Source of the DNA: Corallium rubrum
Lineage: Eukaryota; Cnidaria; Anthozoa; Scleralcyonacea; Coralliidae
Direction: 5' to 3'
DNA length: 64,000 nt
Assembly (NCBI GenBank): GCA_964035015.1
Contig: OZ035997.1
Location: 17,645,666-17,709,665 of the forward strand
Shown: positions 38,918 to 51,652 of the stretch, one piece after another
Position numbering within the stretch: the stretch's first letter is position 1
Layout: each line of letters starts with the position of its first letter
Made by a program: the position numbers and the translations under genes
The notes under the pieces: generated by a model
Database searches by the model: none
Told to the model about the DNA's origin: nothing
What the model saw: only the letters and a program-made list of their open reading frames with translations

Positions 38918-40166
38918 ACATTGTCTAAAAAGCTGGAAATGAGTTCAGTAGGACAGCTGCAAGCTGAGATGATCGGCCTGCCAGGATTGTTAGGTTTGTG
39001 AATTTTTGGTAAAAAAAAGATAACTGCTGTTCTAGGAGTGGTGATTATCAGGTTGGAGAGTAAGTTGGAGGCATCGCTGATTTGACGAAGAGCTTCTTGT
39101 CGGTACAAGTCAGATCTCCAGACAACAACGGCACCACCTTTGTCCTCAGGTTTGATGACAACGTCATTACGACAACGCAATGATTGAAAAGCTAGAAGTT
39201 CCTCTTTATTGAGGTTCGAAGCCCTTTTGGGGCGTGAATGGTTTAATCTGTCAATTTCATGGTGGCACTGTCGAACAAAAAGATCAAGAGACGAAAATTG
39301 GCCTTCAGGTGGAGACCAAGAAGACTTTTTAGGGTTGATTTCCTCAAAGACATCCCTTATTAAAGGTGGAGGACTGATTATGAAAATGGGCTTTTAGGCG
39401 TAAACGGCGGGAAAAAGCTTCAGTGTCTTCTTTGACTGAAAATAAATCAATGGGCCCGGAGTTGGGAACGAATTTGAGACCTTTCGCAAGATCAGATCTC
39501 TCTGGGTTGGACAAGGGTAAATCAGAAGGGATGGTAAAGACTAGATTATCTTCGTTGACAGAACTAGTACAGTCAGGAGAAACAGAGCGAGGTCCTAATA
39601 ATTTAGACAATTTGGACGCCTTAACGTCTTTAAGAAACGAATAAAGTTTAGAATTTAAAAAGCGAATTTTAGTGATAATATCAGTGAGGTCACCGATATG
39701 ACCAAAATTGGTGGACAAACCTGAGAAAGAAAAGTTTTACAATGCGAAATATTGTCATCAGTTTGCTGTATGTATATGGACATCGATTGAATGGTCATAC
39801 GCATCAAACGACGAGAGTGTTCGAACAAGCCGCCGAGATGGAGTCAGAGAAACGGCGATGAATGGTCGGTAAATTAAAATGCAAGAGGTTGAAGGAAGAT
39901 TTAAAGCCGTAGGGAATGACCCTGCGGTATAAACAACGACTAATAAAAGTAATATGACTACAGAAACGAGTCTTAGATAAAATAAGATCAAATAAACAGA
40001 GAGCTGGTTTACTAATCGACAGTAAGAAAGGAAGCAAATGACTTACCATTTCATGACGGAGACTGTGAGATAACTTCTTGAGGTTAGGCATATGGTCGCA
40101 GCAGTGAAATAATCCAAGTAGTGTAATAAAAGTAGCGTGCAGCGTAGGCAGTGTAGAAACAACAAT
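38918..40166 (-). mobile_element. Penelope-like element, 5' half
   Basis: The N-terminal half of the copy continued at 31068-32798. Coding frames on minus: 39344-39718 (KASKLSKLLGPRS, GLKFVPNSGPIDLF), a middle frame 39190-39345 (SSWSPPEGQFSSLDLF, RCRNDVVIKPEDKGG) and 38899-39180 (AVVVWRSDLYRQEALRQISD, FLPKIHKPNNPGRPIISACS). RIVIKP-DKG and PKIHKPNNPGRPI are PLE hallmarks of the segment before the palm. The left end at 38916 is the duplicated TA. About 440 bp of leader follow to the right, up to the terminal repeat. Confidence 0.88.
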
Positions 40167-40430
40167 CGAAATATAGTAACGTTAGATATACTGCCGAAAC
40201 AGATAACGTAGGAGTCTAACGTTTCGAGTGAAGGCCCTTCGTCAGAGAGAAACGTAAAGAGTGTAAACAAACAAAAGAGCTTATATACGAAAGGTAATCA
40301 TGTGACCAAAAATAAGCCAATCAGATAAAAATGACAATAACAAACTGATGAGATGTGAAAAATTAGCCAATCAAATCAAAATAACAATAATAAATCGGTA
40401 ATGAGATGCGTAATGGTAATGAGTTAAGAT
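40167..40430 (+). repeat. Penelope terminal repeat (pLTR)
   Basis: AAATATAGTAACGTTAGATA and the following ~230 bp match 31068-31300. The reverse strand reads CTGACGAAGGGCCTTCACTC then GAAACG, a possible degenerate hammerhead-ribozyme core; PLE terminal repeats are known to carry such ribozymes. In the 31068 copy the matching base is changed (CTCAAAACA), so it would be inactive there. Confidence 0.7.
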
Positions 40431-40439
40431 CCGATTCCA

Positions 40440-41486
40440 CCCCTACTCACTAAAAAACTGTTAAAACCACCATTAACAATCTTATTCAAGCCGGTGGATT
40501 GCCTGCCTCTGCCTTCAACCTGATAATCGCCACTCCTAGAACACCAGCTATCTATTTTTTATCTAGAATTCATAAACCTAACAATCCTGGCAGGCCGATC
40601 GTCTCAGCTTGCAGCTGTCCTACTGAACTCATTTCCAGCTTTTTAGACAATGTTATGTCACCTTTAGTAAAGAAGTTGCCTTCTTATATCAAAGATACAA
40701 AACATGCTCTACAGATTTTCGACCAAATACACTTCGGCGGTTCCAGTAAACTCATTTTCACCCTGGATGTTGTCTCTCTACACCGTCTTTCCTCACTGTG
40801 ATGGTCTGGAAGCTTTGAAGTTTTTATTTAATCGACGCACCCTTTTGGAACCATCCACCACTACATTACTTCGCTTGGCAGAACTTGTACTCACCCTCAA
40901 CAATTTTTCATTTGATGGTGAACATTACCAACAGATCAGTGGAGTAGCAATGGGTATCAAAATGGGCCCTAGCTATGCAAACTTATTTGTTGGTTATGTT
41001 GAAAAACAAATCTTTGAACGATACACTGGACCCTTTCCTGATCTCTTTAAGAGATACATAGATGATTGTTTCGGAACAGCATCGTGCTCACGTGTGAATT
41101 TAGAGGGATTTATTAATTATGTTAACGATTTTCACCCAGCACTCAAATTCACATGGGAAATCAGTGAAACCTGTGTGTCGTTCCTGGATATCTTGGTATC
41201 GATTAGTGATCATTCGCTCATGACTTCTGTATCTTATAAGCCGACCGATTCACATAGTTACCTTTTATTTTCATCCTCTCATCCCAAACACACTAAACAA
41301 TCCATTCCATACTCTCAAGTTCTGCGACTTTGCTGCCTATGCAACCACCTGTTAGACACTGCTATTAAATCATTTCCCAATACAGTTTTCTGTCGCTATA
41401 GAAACCAGTTCCATATACAACACATTCTTTACCTAACAGCGCTTCACAATATAAGCGACTACATGCGATACATATATTACAAGTAA
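40440..41486 (+). pseudogene. Second Penelope-like reverse transcriptase, opposite orientation, truncated
   Basis: Frames 40499-40801 and 40704-41486: FLSRIHKPNNPGRPIVSACS, PLVKKLPSYIKDTKHALQIF, SKLIFTLDVVSLH (motif A), then after a shift FDGEHYQQISGVAMGIKMGP, ERYTGPFPDLFKRYIDDCFG (motif C) and VSYKPTDSHSYLLFSSSHPK. It breaks near 41350, before the GIY-YIG domain. It shares the terminal repeat at 40167-40430 with the minus-strand copy, so the two PLEs are head to head. It is uninterrupted at the site where the first copy has the DNA transposon. Confidence 0.88.
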
Positions 41487-41984
41487 AATAGACTAACAAG
41501 AAACCAAACTTACGTTGGTGCAATTTAAGTTATTCGACGACAGACAGAAACCTACGAAAAGCGCTAAAACAGTGATGTTGCTTGTAGACCGATTGAAGTA
41601 ATGAAGTTTAAACATCCATCTACCTTTCATAATATTATATAGATATAAAAGTATACAAGACAGTCACCTCACACTTTGTTTTCTCCGGTATCGACCTTTA
41701 ACATCTTCTGTCTTCTTAGCTTTAGTTTGTAAAGTTCTACATTATTCCAATTGTCATCTATATTTTCTCTGCTCAATATCAGTCCTGGCTAAATTGATCC
41801 TGCATGCTGTTCAACATAATCTAATGTATGTTATCCGATAAATCCAACGTCTTGCGAACCAAAACTCCTGGCTGTTTTAAAACAAAATTTTCCCTGTCTC
41901 TGCAAGCGCTTGACGACCAGTCTGATGTGATTGCCCTCATTGCAATGAATATCTAATGATGTGTGAGAAGCTATTTAAAATCCT
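41487..41984. other. Non-coding stretch
   Basis: About 500 bp, AT-rich, without coding signal or recognised repeat on either strand. Confidence 0.6.
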
Positions 41985-42105
41985 CGTTAGTGTTTTAGAC
42001 TTGGTTGCCAAATCCCATGTGCCGTTAACAATAGCTCGGCTGCACCTCGCTATTGTTAATGGCACATAGGATTTAGAAACCACGTCTAAAACACTAACTC
42101 GGATT
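41985..42105. repeat. Foldback hairpin, ~50-bp arms
   Basis: Left arm GTGTTTTAGACTTGGTTGCC then AAATCCCATGTGCC and TTAACAATAG; right arm the inverse with a few mismatches, ending CGTCTAAAACACTAA. The loop is about 15 nt (CTCGGCTGCACCTCG). A small foldback transposon or MITE. It stands at the 3' break of the LINE copy starting at 42110. Confidence 0.85.
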
Positions 42106-42109
42106 TGAA

Positions 42110-43391
42110 ATATTACTTAATGACCAGTTCACTAATTGAACTCATTGCGGTATTCTTACGGTGAGACAATTGATTGATAGTTTTCCAAATTGCTCTGGAG
42201 TTACCCACATTTTTCTCAAATTGAGAATGGTAATATTTTGATTTAGTCTCTTTAATTTTATTATTAATAGAATTTCTTAGTTTTTTGAAATCAGCCCAGA
42301 TATCTGGATCATTTTGATTTATTGCCTGCTTTTTTAGGTTGTCACAATCAATAATCAGTTTTCTTAATTGGGAAGTAATCCACGGGGCCCGCTTATTCCT
42401 AACCCGTCTGGTTCTTATTGGGCAATGTTTATCTGCAATCACTGTAAACATTTCTTGCCAAGTTTCTAACATTTTATTTACAGTGTTGCAATTATCTAAA
42501 CAATCCCAAGAAACTTTACTAACATCAGCAAGAAAACATTCAGTTTTAAAATTTTTAAAACTTCTCGTCGTGACAAATTTATGAGTATTTTTAGTTGGTA
42601 TAGCTGTTTTACGAACGGCATATAGCATGCTATCTATGGTCACTGATTCCAACATGGGCAACTCCAGAAACAATAATCCACGAAGGGTCGCTGGAAAATA
42701 TAACATCAATCAATGTTCTAGAAGAGGTAGTTACCCTAGTAGGTTCTTTTATAAGCTGCATTAATTGATAGGTTTCACTAATAAGTTTTAGCTTATTTAG
42801 TTGGCTATTATAAGTTTCTGAAAGATAATTGCAGTTTAGATCTCCAAGAAGAACATATTCTGTACATTCAACATCTAACTTTTGAACTAATTTCTCTAAA
42901 CTACAGAAAAAAACATCATCGCATGATGGTTACATTAAAAGATGCACTATTTGGCTTAATAATATCAACACTCAATATTTCATAAGGTTCATTACTCAAA
43001 TCAGGTCTAAGACGATAATTTATACTCGACTGAAGATAAATACAGACTCCACCTCCACAGCGATTTCGATCTCTCCTTATAACTTCATAGCCATTAATAT
43101 CTATTAGATTATTAGAAATTGTAGAGTCCAGTCTAGTTTCATTTATTGCTAATACATCCAGAGACTGGCCTTCCGTCAAAATTCGTAATTCGTCAATATG
43201 CAAAATTAGGCTAGTTATATTTAAGCTAGCCATTTTAAAGCCTCTCTCTTTCGGTAGCAAAAACGAATAATCACGACTGACACTACAATTTCGTTCTGAA
43301 TTTTTCTCGAAATTGACATCAACGTTTAATCAATAAGTTTTATTTGTGAGTCATAAAGTTCTTAGCTAAAGTAGAGGATTCATGGTAATTT
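42110..43391 (-). mobile_element. LINE array copy 1: endonuclease and linker only
   Basis: Frame 42916-43260: MLPKERGFKMASLNITSLIL, LAINETRLDSTI (Glu), RNRCGGGVCIYLQS. Between, at 42715-42900, LLGDLNCNYLS-like residues in another frame. Frame 42113-42709 covers the end of the endonuclease (YAVRKTAIPTKN) and the linker (RTRRVRNKRAPWITSQLRKL). The reverse transcriptase is missing: the element stops at 42110 beside the foldback hairpin. Losing the 3' side is unusual for a LINE and points to deletion. Its 5' end abuts a short GA repeat. Confidence 0.85.
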
Positions 43392-43413
43392 AGAGAGAGA
43401 GACAGAGAGAGAG
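43392..43413. repeat. GA/GACAGA microsatellite, short
   Basis: GAGAGAGAGACAGAGAGAGA between LINE copies 1 and 2. Confidence 0.9.

Positions 43414-45642
<2,229 letters not shown>

Positions 45643-45714
<72 letters not shown>
45643..45714. repeat. GA microsatellite
   Basis: About 72 bp of GA between LINE copies 3 and 4. Confidence 0.97.
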
Positions 45715-45717
<3 letters not shown>

Positions 45718-46848
45718 TATTTAAACTCGGAATTTCATCAATATATACATTGCTTTTCGTGAAAGCCGAGAACTATTGAAAAATATATTTACAGATTTTT
45801 TGTTATTTTCAAATATTATAATGATAACTTAAACACTATTGTGGAAACCTGAAGGTTGAAAGAGTTTTCTTAAACAATTTTAAGCTTGTTGCTAATCTTG
45901 CTTCTGTGGGTAAACCATTCCACAATTTTCCTCCGCTTAGTGCAAAACTGTTTTTAAGATAGTTTGTTTTTGGCCTTGGTAAGGCAATTTTCATCTCACG
46001 ATCTCCGAGATTATAATTTTCTGAATAGTTACACAAGTGGAGGTAATCTAATAAATACGGAGGTGCTAGGTTGTTAAGCGTTTTCCAACCTAGTTCCTCT
46101 CTAATGACATAAGATCGGACGTCATAACCTTGTTGTGTAATAACGCGGCCAGCATGGTTTTTTAATTTTTGCAGTCTAGTTGCTTGTGATGCCGTCAAAT
46201 TATTCCAAACAACATCACAGTAATCGAATAAAGGCTGAACTAAAGAATTATAAATTGCAAGAGCCACCTCTTTAGAAACAGCGGACGTGCTTGTTTTAGG
46301 CCTGCAATTGCTTGCGAAATTTCTTTTGACACATGATCTATGTGTTCATCCCAAGAGAGTCTTTCATCGATATGCACACCTAGGCATTTATTGCTTTTAA
46401 CACTGTTTAGTGCATGACCGTCGATGTTAATTTGTGAAGTGTTTTGGGTTTTCTTTAGGTCCGATCCTATGAACATATGTTCAGTTTTTGTGGCGTTAAG
46501 ACTTAATTTGTTTGCTAGTAACCACTGCTTAATATTGCTCAGGTCTTTGTTAGTTGACTGAATTACCTTTTTTAGCGATCAGCCACTTGTGGTAAGATTA
46601 GTATCATCTGCATACATTCTTGGCTTTGAATGATGCACACAGTTTGGCAGGTCATTTATGTAAATTAAAAAGAGCAGTGGCCCGAGAATCGAGCCTTGAG
46701 GTACTCCGCACTTTATTTTCTTAAAAGAAGAGAAATGCCCATTTATAAAACAACATTGTGTGTGGTCCGTAAGGTAAGATTCAAACCATTTTAGCGTTTG
46801 GGCCGATAGGCCGTATAGACGGAGCTTTTGTATAAGAATAGAGTGGTC
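45715..46848 (-). mobile_element. LINE array copy 4: reverse transcriptase C-terminal half
   Basis: 3' hairpin CTCGG...CCGAG at 45727-45769. Frames 45836-46267 and 46240-46476 encode the thumb (VHIDERLSWDEHIDHVSKEI, VQPLFDYCDVVWNN, KLWNGLPTEARL); 46576-46848 has RMYADDTNLTT and LPNCVHHSKP-type residues in decayed frames. Closely related to copy 3. Right end at a GACAGAG stretch. Confidence 0.88.
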
Positions 46849-46877
46849 AAAGAGAAAGACAGAGAAAGACAGAGATT
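46849..46877. repeat. GACAGA-type microsatellite, short
   Basis: AGAGAAAGACAGAGAAAGAC between LINE copies 4 and 5. Confidence 0.85.
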
Positions 46878-47030
46878 GATTGATTCACTTTTATTTAGAT
46901 ACGGTGGTTTCATAAGTTAAAAACTTCTTTACATGAAAGCCGTACATGAAGTAATTGAATAACTAACTAATTACATAAAAATTTAAAATACAATGATGCA
47001 ACTATACAAGAATGATAAAACGTTTTGACC

Positions 47031-47384
47031 TTATGAGGTTGAAACGGAAGCTTTATATCCCACTGACAACTTGTTTTTAAATATTGTTCTAGATTTTGCG
47101 GTTTTTATATCCAGCGGGGGAGAATTCCAATTTTTTCCTCCCCTGCATGAAAACGACGCTTTGTAATATTCCGTTTTTGGAATGTAACTCAATGACACAT
47201 TAACGGCATTCTCTCTAAGACGGGATTTGTATGGGTTATTTTCAGAATTCAATGAGAAAAGATCAGGGAGATATTTTGGAACATCGCAATTAATTACATC
47301 GTACATTAAAATGCTGAGCCGCTTATCTCTTCTCAAAGCTAAACTATTCCAATTTAGGTGTTCTAGGAGATCTGCTGATCTCAC
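47031..47384 (-). pseudogene. LINE copy 5, reverse transcriptase C-terminal end
   Basis: 117 residues: LLEHLNWNSLALRRDKRLSI, YDVINCDVPKYL and GGKNWNSPPLDIK. It continues the 47469-49049 protein after a short gap containing a stop (47469) and a shift. Confidence 0.8.
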
Positions 47385-47468
47385 GTCATAGCCTTGAAAA
47401 GTAATTACTCTGGCAGCACGGTTTTGTAATTTCTGGATTTTGCTGGCAAGCCCTTTGTTTAAATTGCC

Positions 47469-49049
47469 CTACACAGCATCGCAGTAGTCGAAGACAGGCT
47501 GTATTAAAGCATTATACGTCATTTTTAATATATCTAAAGACACATAATCACGGGCCTGTCTTAGACCACTTATGGAACGACTAACTTTGGAGCAGAGTTT
47601 ATCAATGTGCTCATTCCATGAAAGATTTTCATCTAAATATACCCCTAGGTATTTTGTGTTGTCAACTCTCTTAATTTGTTTTTCATCAATGGTAATTGGA
47701 AAAGTTCTACCTAAATTAGACAATCTGGAAAGAGTTCCGAAAAACATGAATTCAGTTTTTGCAACATTTAAGCTTAGCTTATTTGCTATCAACCAGTTTC
47801 GGATATTTTCTAAATCTTCGTTTATTTTAAATTGTAACTCGGACGTTAATACTGCAGCAGCACTCAGCATGGTGTCGTCAGCATACATATATGGTTTGAT
47901 ATGCAATAAACAAGAAGGGAGGTCGTTAATATATATAAGAAACAATAACGGACCTAAAATGGACCCCTGCGGCACACCACAGCTAACTGTTTGTGGCTTT
48001 GAAATGCTAACTTCGACAATGCAATGCTGCTGCCTATTTAATAAATACGATTGAAACCAACCAAGAGCTGTTCCCCGAATACCGAAAAGCTCTAAATTTC
48101 TCAATAAAGTTGTATGAGATACGGTATCAAATGCTTTAGCGAGATCCAAAAAAAACACCATATTGGTCATTCCTTTGTCAATGTTTAGATACCATTCATT
48201 TGTCGCATCTAATAGAGCAGTGACGGTAGAGTGAACGGAACGAAAGCCTGACTGGTATTTAGTTAATAGATTATGTTTCATTAAATAGGCATACAGCTGA
48301 TCGTACACAACCCTTTCACATATTTTTGATACTGCTGATAATACAGATATTGGTCTATAATTCTGTTGGTCGGTACGATCATTTGCTTTAAATAGAGGAA
48401 ATATTTTTGCTATTTTCCATTTTGTTGGGAAAATACCAGTATCAATACTTTTATTAATTATTGTAGCAAGCGAAGCGGAAATAATTGGAGCAGCTTCTTT
48501 CAAAAGTCTGCAGGAAATATCAAGATCGGTAGCTTTGTATGGACACAATGTTTTTAAAAGTTTAAAAACTATATCCGCTGTAGTATGCTGCAGGCTAAAA
48601 GCTGTTTTAGCTGGGGTTACATACGATTCAAAGTTAGTATTGCCGTCTGATAGGCCTGACGCAAGTTTAGTACCTATTGAAATAAAATAGTTATTTAGGA
48701 TCTCACAGAGATCAGAAGGCTCGGAAACTGATAAATCATCTACTTTTAGTTCATTTATAGAGCTGTTATTGGTGGATTTATGTTTAGTTAATTGATTAAT
48801 AGTTTTCCAGATGGCCTTTGAGTTGCCGATATTATTCTCTATTTGTGATTGGTAGTAATCAGCTTTAACCTTCTTGATCTCATTGTTGATCCTATTTCTT
48901 TCTTTTTTAAATTTTTCCCATAAAACTGGGTCTTTCGTCATCACCGCCTGCTTTTTAAGTTTATCTCGATTTATTATAAAACTTCTTAGTTCAGCTGTAA
49001 GCCACGGTGATTTTTTACTTCTGGACTCTTCTAGTCCTAATGGGTGCAT
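47469..49049 (-). CDS. LINE copy 5 linker and reverse transcriptase
   Basis: A 526-residue frame. The first ~110 residues are the linker (KSPWLTAELRSFIINRDKLK, NIGNSKAIWKTINQL). Then KICERVVYDQLYAYLM, STVTALLDATNEWYLNIDKG, MVFFLDLAKAFDTVSHTTLL (motif A), SCGVPQGSILGPLLFLIYIN (motif B), KPYMYADDTMLSAAAV (motif C), NKLSLNVAKTEFMFFG and KYLGVYLDENLSWNEHIDKL. Catalytic residues intact. A stop at 47469 ends it early by about 140 residues. A frameshift near 49020 separates it from the endonuclease. Confidence 0.92.
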   Translation of the reverse strand: MHPLGLEESRSKKSPWLTAELRSFIINRDKLKKQAVMTKDPVLWEKFKKERNRINNEIKKVKADYYQSQIENNIGNSKAIWKTINQLTKHKSTNNSSINELKVDDLSVSEPSDLCEILNNYFISIGTKLASGLSDGNTNFESYVTPAKTAFSLQHTTADIVFKLLKTLCPYKATDLDISCRLLKEAAPIISASLATIINKSIDTGIFPTKWKIAKIFPLFKANDRTDQQNYRPISVLSAVSKICERVVYDQLYAYLMKHNLLTKYQSGFRSVHSTVTALLDATNEWYLNIDKGMTNMVFFLDLAKAFDTVSHTTLLRNLELFGIRGTALGWFQSYLLNRQQHCIVEVSISKPQTVSCGVPQGSILGPLLFLIYINDLPSCLLHIKPYMYADDTMLSAAAVLTSELQFKINEDLENIRNWLIANKLSLNVAKTEFMFFGTLSRLSNLGRTFPITIDEKQIKRVDNTKYLGVYLDENLSWNEHIDKLCSKVSRSISGLRQARDYVSLDILKMTYNALIQPVFDYCDAV

Positions 49050-49177
49050 GTTTATTAGCCACAGATATGAACATATTATACCAGTTTTCGATCATATCAT
49101 CTGGTGTATCGCAGTTTTCCATAGAATTCCAATCCATTAATTTTATGTCATCCCTGAATGCATCCGCCTTAAAATTT

Positions 49178-49927
49178 TTAAAAGAGCGGGTAGTTCTTAT
49201 ACGGGATGGAAAATTTCCGAACAGCGTACACCAGACTGTGGTCACTAATTCCGATATGCATGACACCCGAGGATATAATTCTAGAAGGCTCATTAGTTAA
49301 AATCACATTAATAAGTGTGCTAGAAGTTGAAGTTACTCGTGTCGGTTCACTTATCAGTTGTGTTAGCTGATAAACAGTACTCAACTGTTTTAATTGTGTT
49401 AATTGAGCATCGGTAGTACTGGCCAAATAATTGCAGTTAATGTCACCAAGGAGTAGGTACTCCTTTGACTCCATATCAAGCACTCGAATTATATTTTCCA
49501 GGTTCTCAAAGAAACCCTCAGTACAAGTAGGAGGTATATAAAGTGCAGTGACATTAAATGCTCTACTATTAGGTTTCATAATATCAACACTCAATACTTC
49601 AAATTCGTTGACAAAGTCATTTCTAAGTCTATAATTGTTTGAGCGCAGATAAAGGCATACCCCTGCTCCGTTTCTATTTCGATCTTTTCTCAAAATTGAG
49701 TATCCATCGATTAGAACTAAATTATCTGCTATGGTAGCATCAAGTCTGGTTTCATTTATAGCAACAATGTCAAAATATTGATCATCTAAAAGAATTCTCA
49801 ATTCGTCAATGTGCTTCATCAGGCTTGCTATATTTAATCTGGCCATTTTAAAGCCCCTAATCTTAGGAAATATAGTAGACTCGTTATTGCAATAAAACTC
49901 AATTGGGGCTACAAAGCTACCGTTCAT
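49178..49927 (-). CDS. LINE copy 5 APE endonuclease
   Basis: A 249-residue open frame holding the complete domain: MARLNIASLMKHIDELRILL (Asn), IVAINETRLD (Glu), RNGAGVCLYLR, ALYIPPTCTEG (Tyr), LLLGDINCNYL (Asp/Asn), LISEPTRVTSTSSTLINVIL and GISDHSLVYAVRK (Asp/His). All family active-site residues are visible. It nicks DNA to prime reverse transcription; the flanking TC-rich repeats suggest what it cuts. Frame 49015-49293 overlaps its end and leads into the linker after a shift. Confidence 0.92.
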   Translation of the reverse strand: MNGSFVAPIEFYCNNESTIFPKIRGFKMARLNIASLMKHIDELRILLDDQYFDIVAINETRLDATIADNLVLIDGYSILRKDRNRNGAGVCLYLRSNNYRLRNDFVNEFEVLSVDIMKPNSRAFNVTALYIPPTCTEGFFENLENIIRVLDMESKEYLLLGDINCNYLASTTDAQLTQLKQLSTVYQLTQLISEPTRVTSTSSTLINVILTNEPSRIISSGVMHIGISDHSLVYAVRKFSIPYKNYPLF

Positions 49928-50087
49928 CTCTGGTCAATGAGAATTATAAAGATAACTAATAATATTTTTGGCACGAGCAGCTGTTCCATTAGCGTTCAAA
50001 TGAAGGTCCACGGTTTTAGGCCTTTGATCATTGAATCACCAAGGATATATACGGATTTCTTGTTGTTTTTGGTGGTGGTCTTGTCAT

Positions 50088-50456
50088 CTACAGACAGAGG
50101 AGATGAAGCAGTGTGACCGGTTTGGGTTCTGACAGCAGATTTTCGGTACTACCTTCAGTTTTGTTTTGTTTCTTCTTCTTCTTGTTCTTATTTACCTGGT
50201 TTTCACCACCATTCTTTGGGCAAAGTAGAGCGTCTCTTGAGTCTTGTTGTTGTTGCGTGACTTGGTGTTCGTTTACCTCCGCGGTAAGCTCTATGGGCTC
50301 TTTAGACTCTGGTGTGTTCAGAATACGAAGAGCAGTAATAAGACTCGACTTTTCTTGTTGAAGATTCTGGATTGTATTATTCTGTATTGACATCGTTTCT
50401 CTCATAACTCTTATCTCATCGTTTAAGCGAATGTTTTCTCGGTATAATTTATTCAA
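50088..50456 (-). CDS. LINE copy 5 ORF1 remnant
   Basis: 122 residues: a coiled coil (YRENIRLNDEIRVMRETMSI, TIQNLQQEKSSLITALRIL), then a polar, Lys/Asn/Gln-rich tail. Probably the C-terminal half of a CR1/L2-type ORF1 coiled-coil protein, 5'-truncated at the microsatellite. Weak family signal. Confidence 0.55.
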   Translation of the reverse strand: MNKLYRENIRLNDEIRVMRETMSIQNNTIQNLQQEKSSLITALRILNTPESKEPIELTAEVNEHQVTQQQQDSRDALLCPKNGGENQVNKNKKKKKQNKTEGSTENLLSEPKPVTLLHLLCL

Positions 50457-50478
50457 ATCTTCTTCTTGTTCACTTTGC

Positions 50479-50508
50479 AGAGAGACAGAGAGACAGAGAG
50501 GGAGAGAA
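50479..50508. repeat. GACAGA microsatellite, short
   Basis: GAGACAGAGAGACAGAGAGG between LINE copies 5 and 6. Confidence 0.9.
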
Positions 50509-50606
50509 CATATTATTTTTGTACTTTTGATAAAATGATGAATAATTATAATATATTATGTACAAGTATTTCATTAATTTGAATTAATTTAAATGCTTAC
50601 GATTAT
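50509..50606 (-). mobile_element. LINE array copy 6: short 3' fragment
   Basis: About 98 bp of AT-rich sequence between two GACAGA repeats, similar in composition and context to the LINE 3' UTRs. Without coding sequence the assignment rests on context. Confidence 0.5.
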
Positions 50607-50775
50607 TAGAGACAGAGAGACAGAGAGGCAGATAGACAGAGAGACAGAGAGACAGAGAGACAGAGAGACAGAGACAGAGAGACAGAGAGACAGAGACACA
50701 GAGACACAGAGACACAGAGACACAGAGACACAGAGACACAGAGACACAGAGACACAGAGACACAGAGAGACAGAA
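50607..50775. repeat. GACAGA and GACACA microsatellite
   Basis: GAGACAGA units turning into CAGAGACA units. About 169 bp. Confidence 0.97.
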
Positions 50776-51057
50776 CTTTATTTAAACTCGGAATTTTGTC
50801 AGTATTTACACTGCTTTACACGAAAGCCGAGATTATAAAAAATATGAAATATTTACAGGTATATCTGTAGAAAAATATAAAAGTTACTTGTGCTAGTTAA
50901 AAAGATTAAGAATATTTTAAGACATTATAATAAATAGAAATAAATAAATAGATTATGCGAATAGAAATTACCAACTACATTATTAAGGATGAGAGCACGC
51001 TTAATGGTTCTTAGTTCGTTTGGCAGGTCATTCCATGTTTTTGCCCCTGAATATTTG
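50776..51057 (-). mobile_element. LINE array copy 7: 3' fragment
   Basis: 3' hairpin CTCGG...CCGAG at 50788-50831, then about 220 bp ending in the C-terminal KTWNDLPNELRTIKR-type residues on minus. 5'-truncated. Confidence 0.8.
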
Positions 51058-51078
51058 AAAGAGAGACAGAGAGACAGA
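51058..51078. repeat. GACAGA microsatellite, short
   Basis: AAGAGAGACAGAGAGACAGA between copies 7 and 8. Confidence 0.9.
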
Positions 51079-51455
51079 ATAATTTATTTAAACTCGGGAT
51101 TTCATCAATTACAAATTGCTTTTCGTGAAAGCCGAGAGAAATGATTAAAATATAGATTATAATTTAGTACAATTATTTTTGTTATTTTCTAAATTGACTA
51201 AAAAGATGTTTATATTACAAATAATTTGGCACACATATTACAAATATTACAAGTATAGGAAGCTAATGTGGAAAACTGAAGGTAGAGATTGTTTTCTTAA
51301 ATACTTTTAAAGACGTGGTTAACTTTACTTCACTAGGTAGGTCATTCCACAGAATAGCACCACTGTAATAAACTATTTTTAAGGTAATTTGTACGTGGTC
51401 TAGGCAAGGCAATTTTGTTGTCTCTATCCCAGATTATAACTTTGAGAGTAATCCA
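51079..51455 (-). mobile_element. LINE array copy 8: 3' fragment
   Basis: 3' hairpin CTCGG...CCGAG at 51091-51136, then the same C-terminal region as copy 3 (ILWNDLPSEVKS-type residues near 51340). The break is in the [10 protein letters not shown] stretch, next to the microsatellite at 51456. Confidence 0.85.
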
Positions 51456-51652
51456 AGAGACAGAGAGACAAAGAGAGACAGAGAGAGACAGAGAGAGACA
51501 GAGAGAGACAGAGAGAGAGACAGAGACAGAGACAGAGACAGAGACAGAGAGAGACAGAGAGAGAGACAGAGAGAGACAGAGAGAGACAGAGAGAGAGACA
51601 GAGAGAGAGACAGAGACAGAGACAGAGACAGAGACAGAGAGAGACAGAGATT
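51456..51652. repeat. GAGACA microsatellite, last of the array
   Basis: About 197 bp. Beyond it the sequence is unrelated to the LINEs. Confidence 0.97.

Larger units (their letters stand above)
46878..50478 (-). mobile_element. LINE array copy 5: nearly complete CR1/L2-like LINE
   Basis: 3.6 kb, the longest copy. 3' hairpin TACGG...CCGTA at 46899-46944. In transcription order: end of ORF1 (50088-50456), endonuclease (49178-49927), linker and reverse transcriptase (47469-49293), C-terminal end (47031-47384). Ends at GACAGAGAGACAGAGAG at 50479. Belongs to a different subfamily from copies 3 and 4, judging by the protein differences, yet uses the same microsatellite context. Confidence 0.9.
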
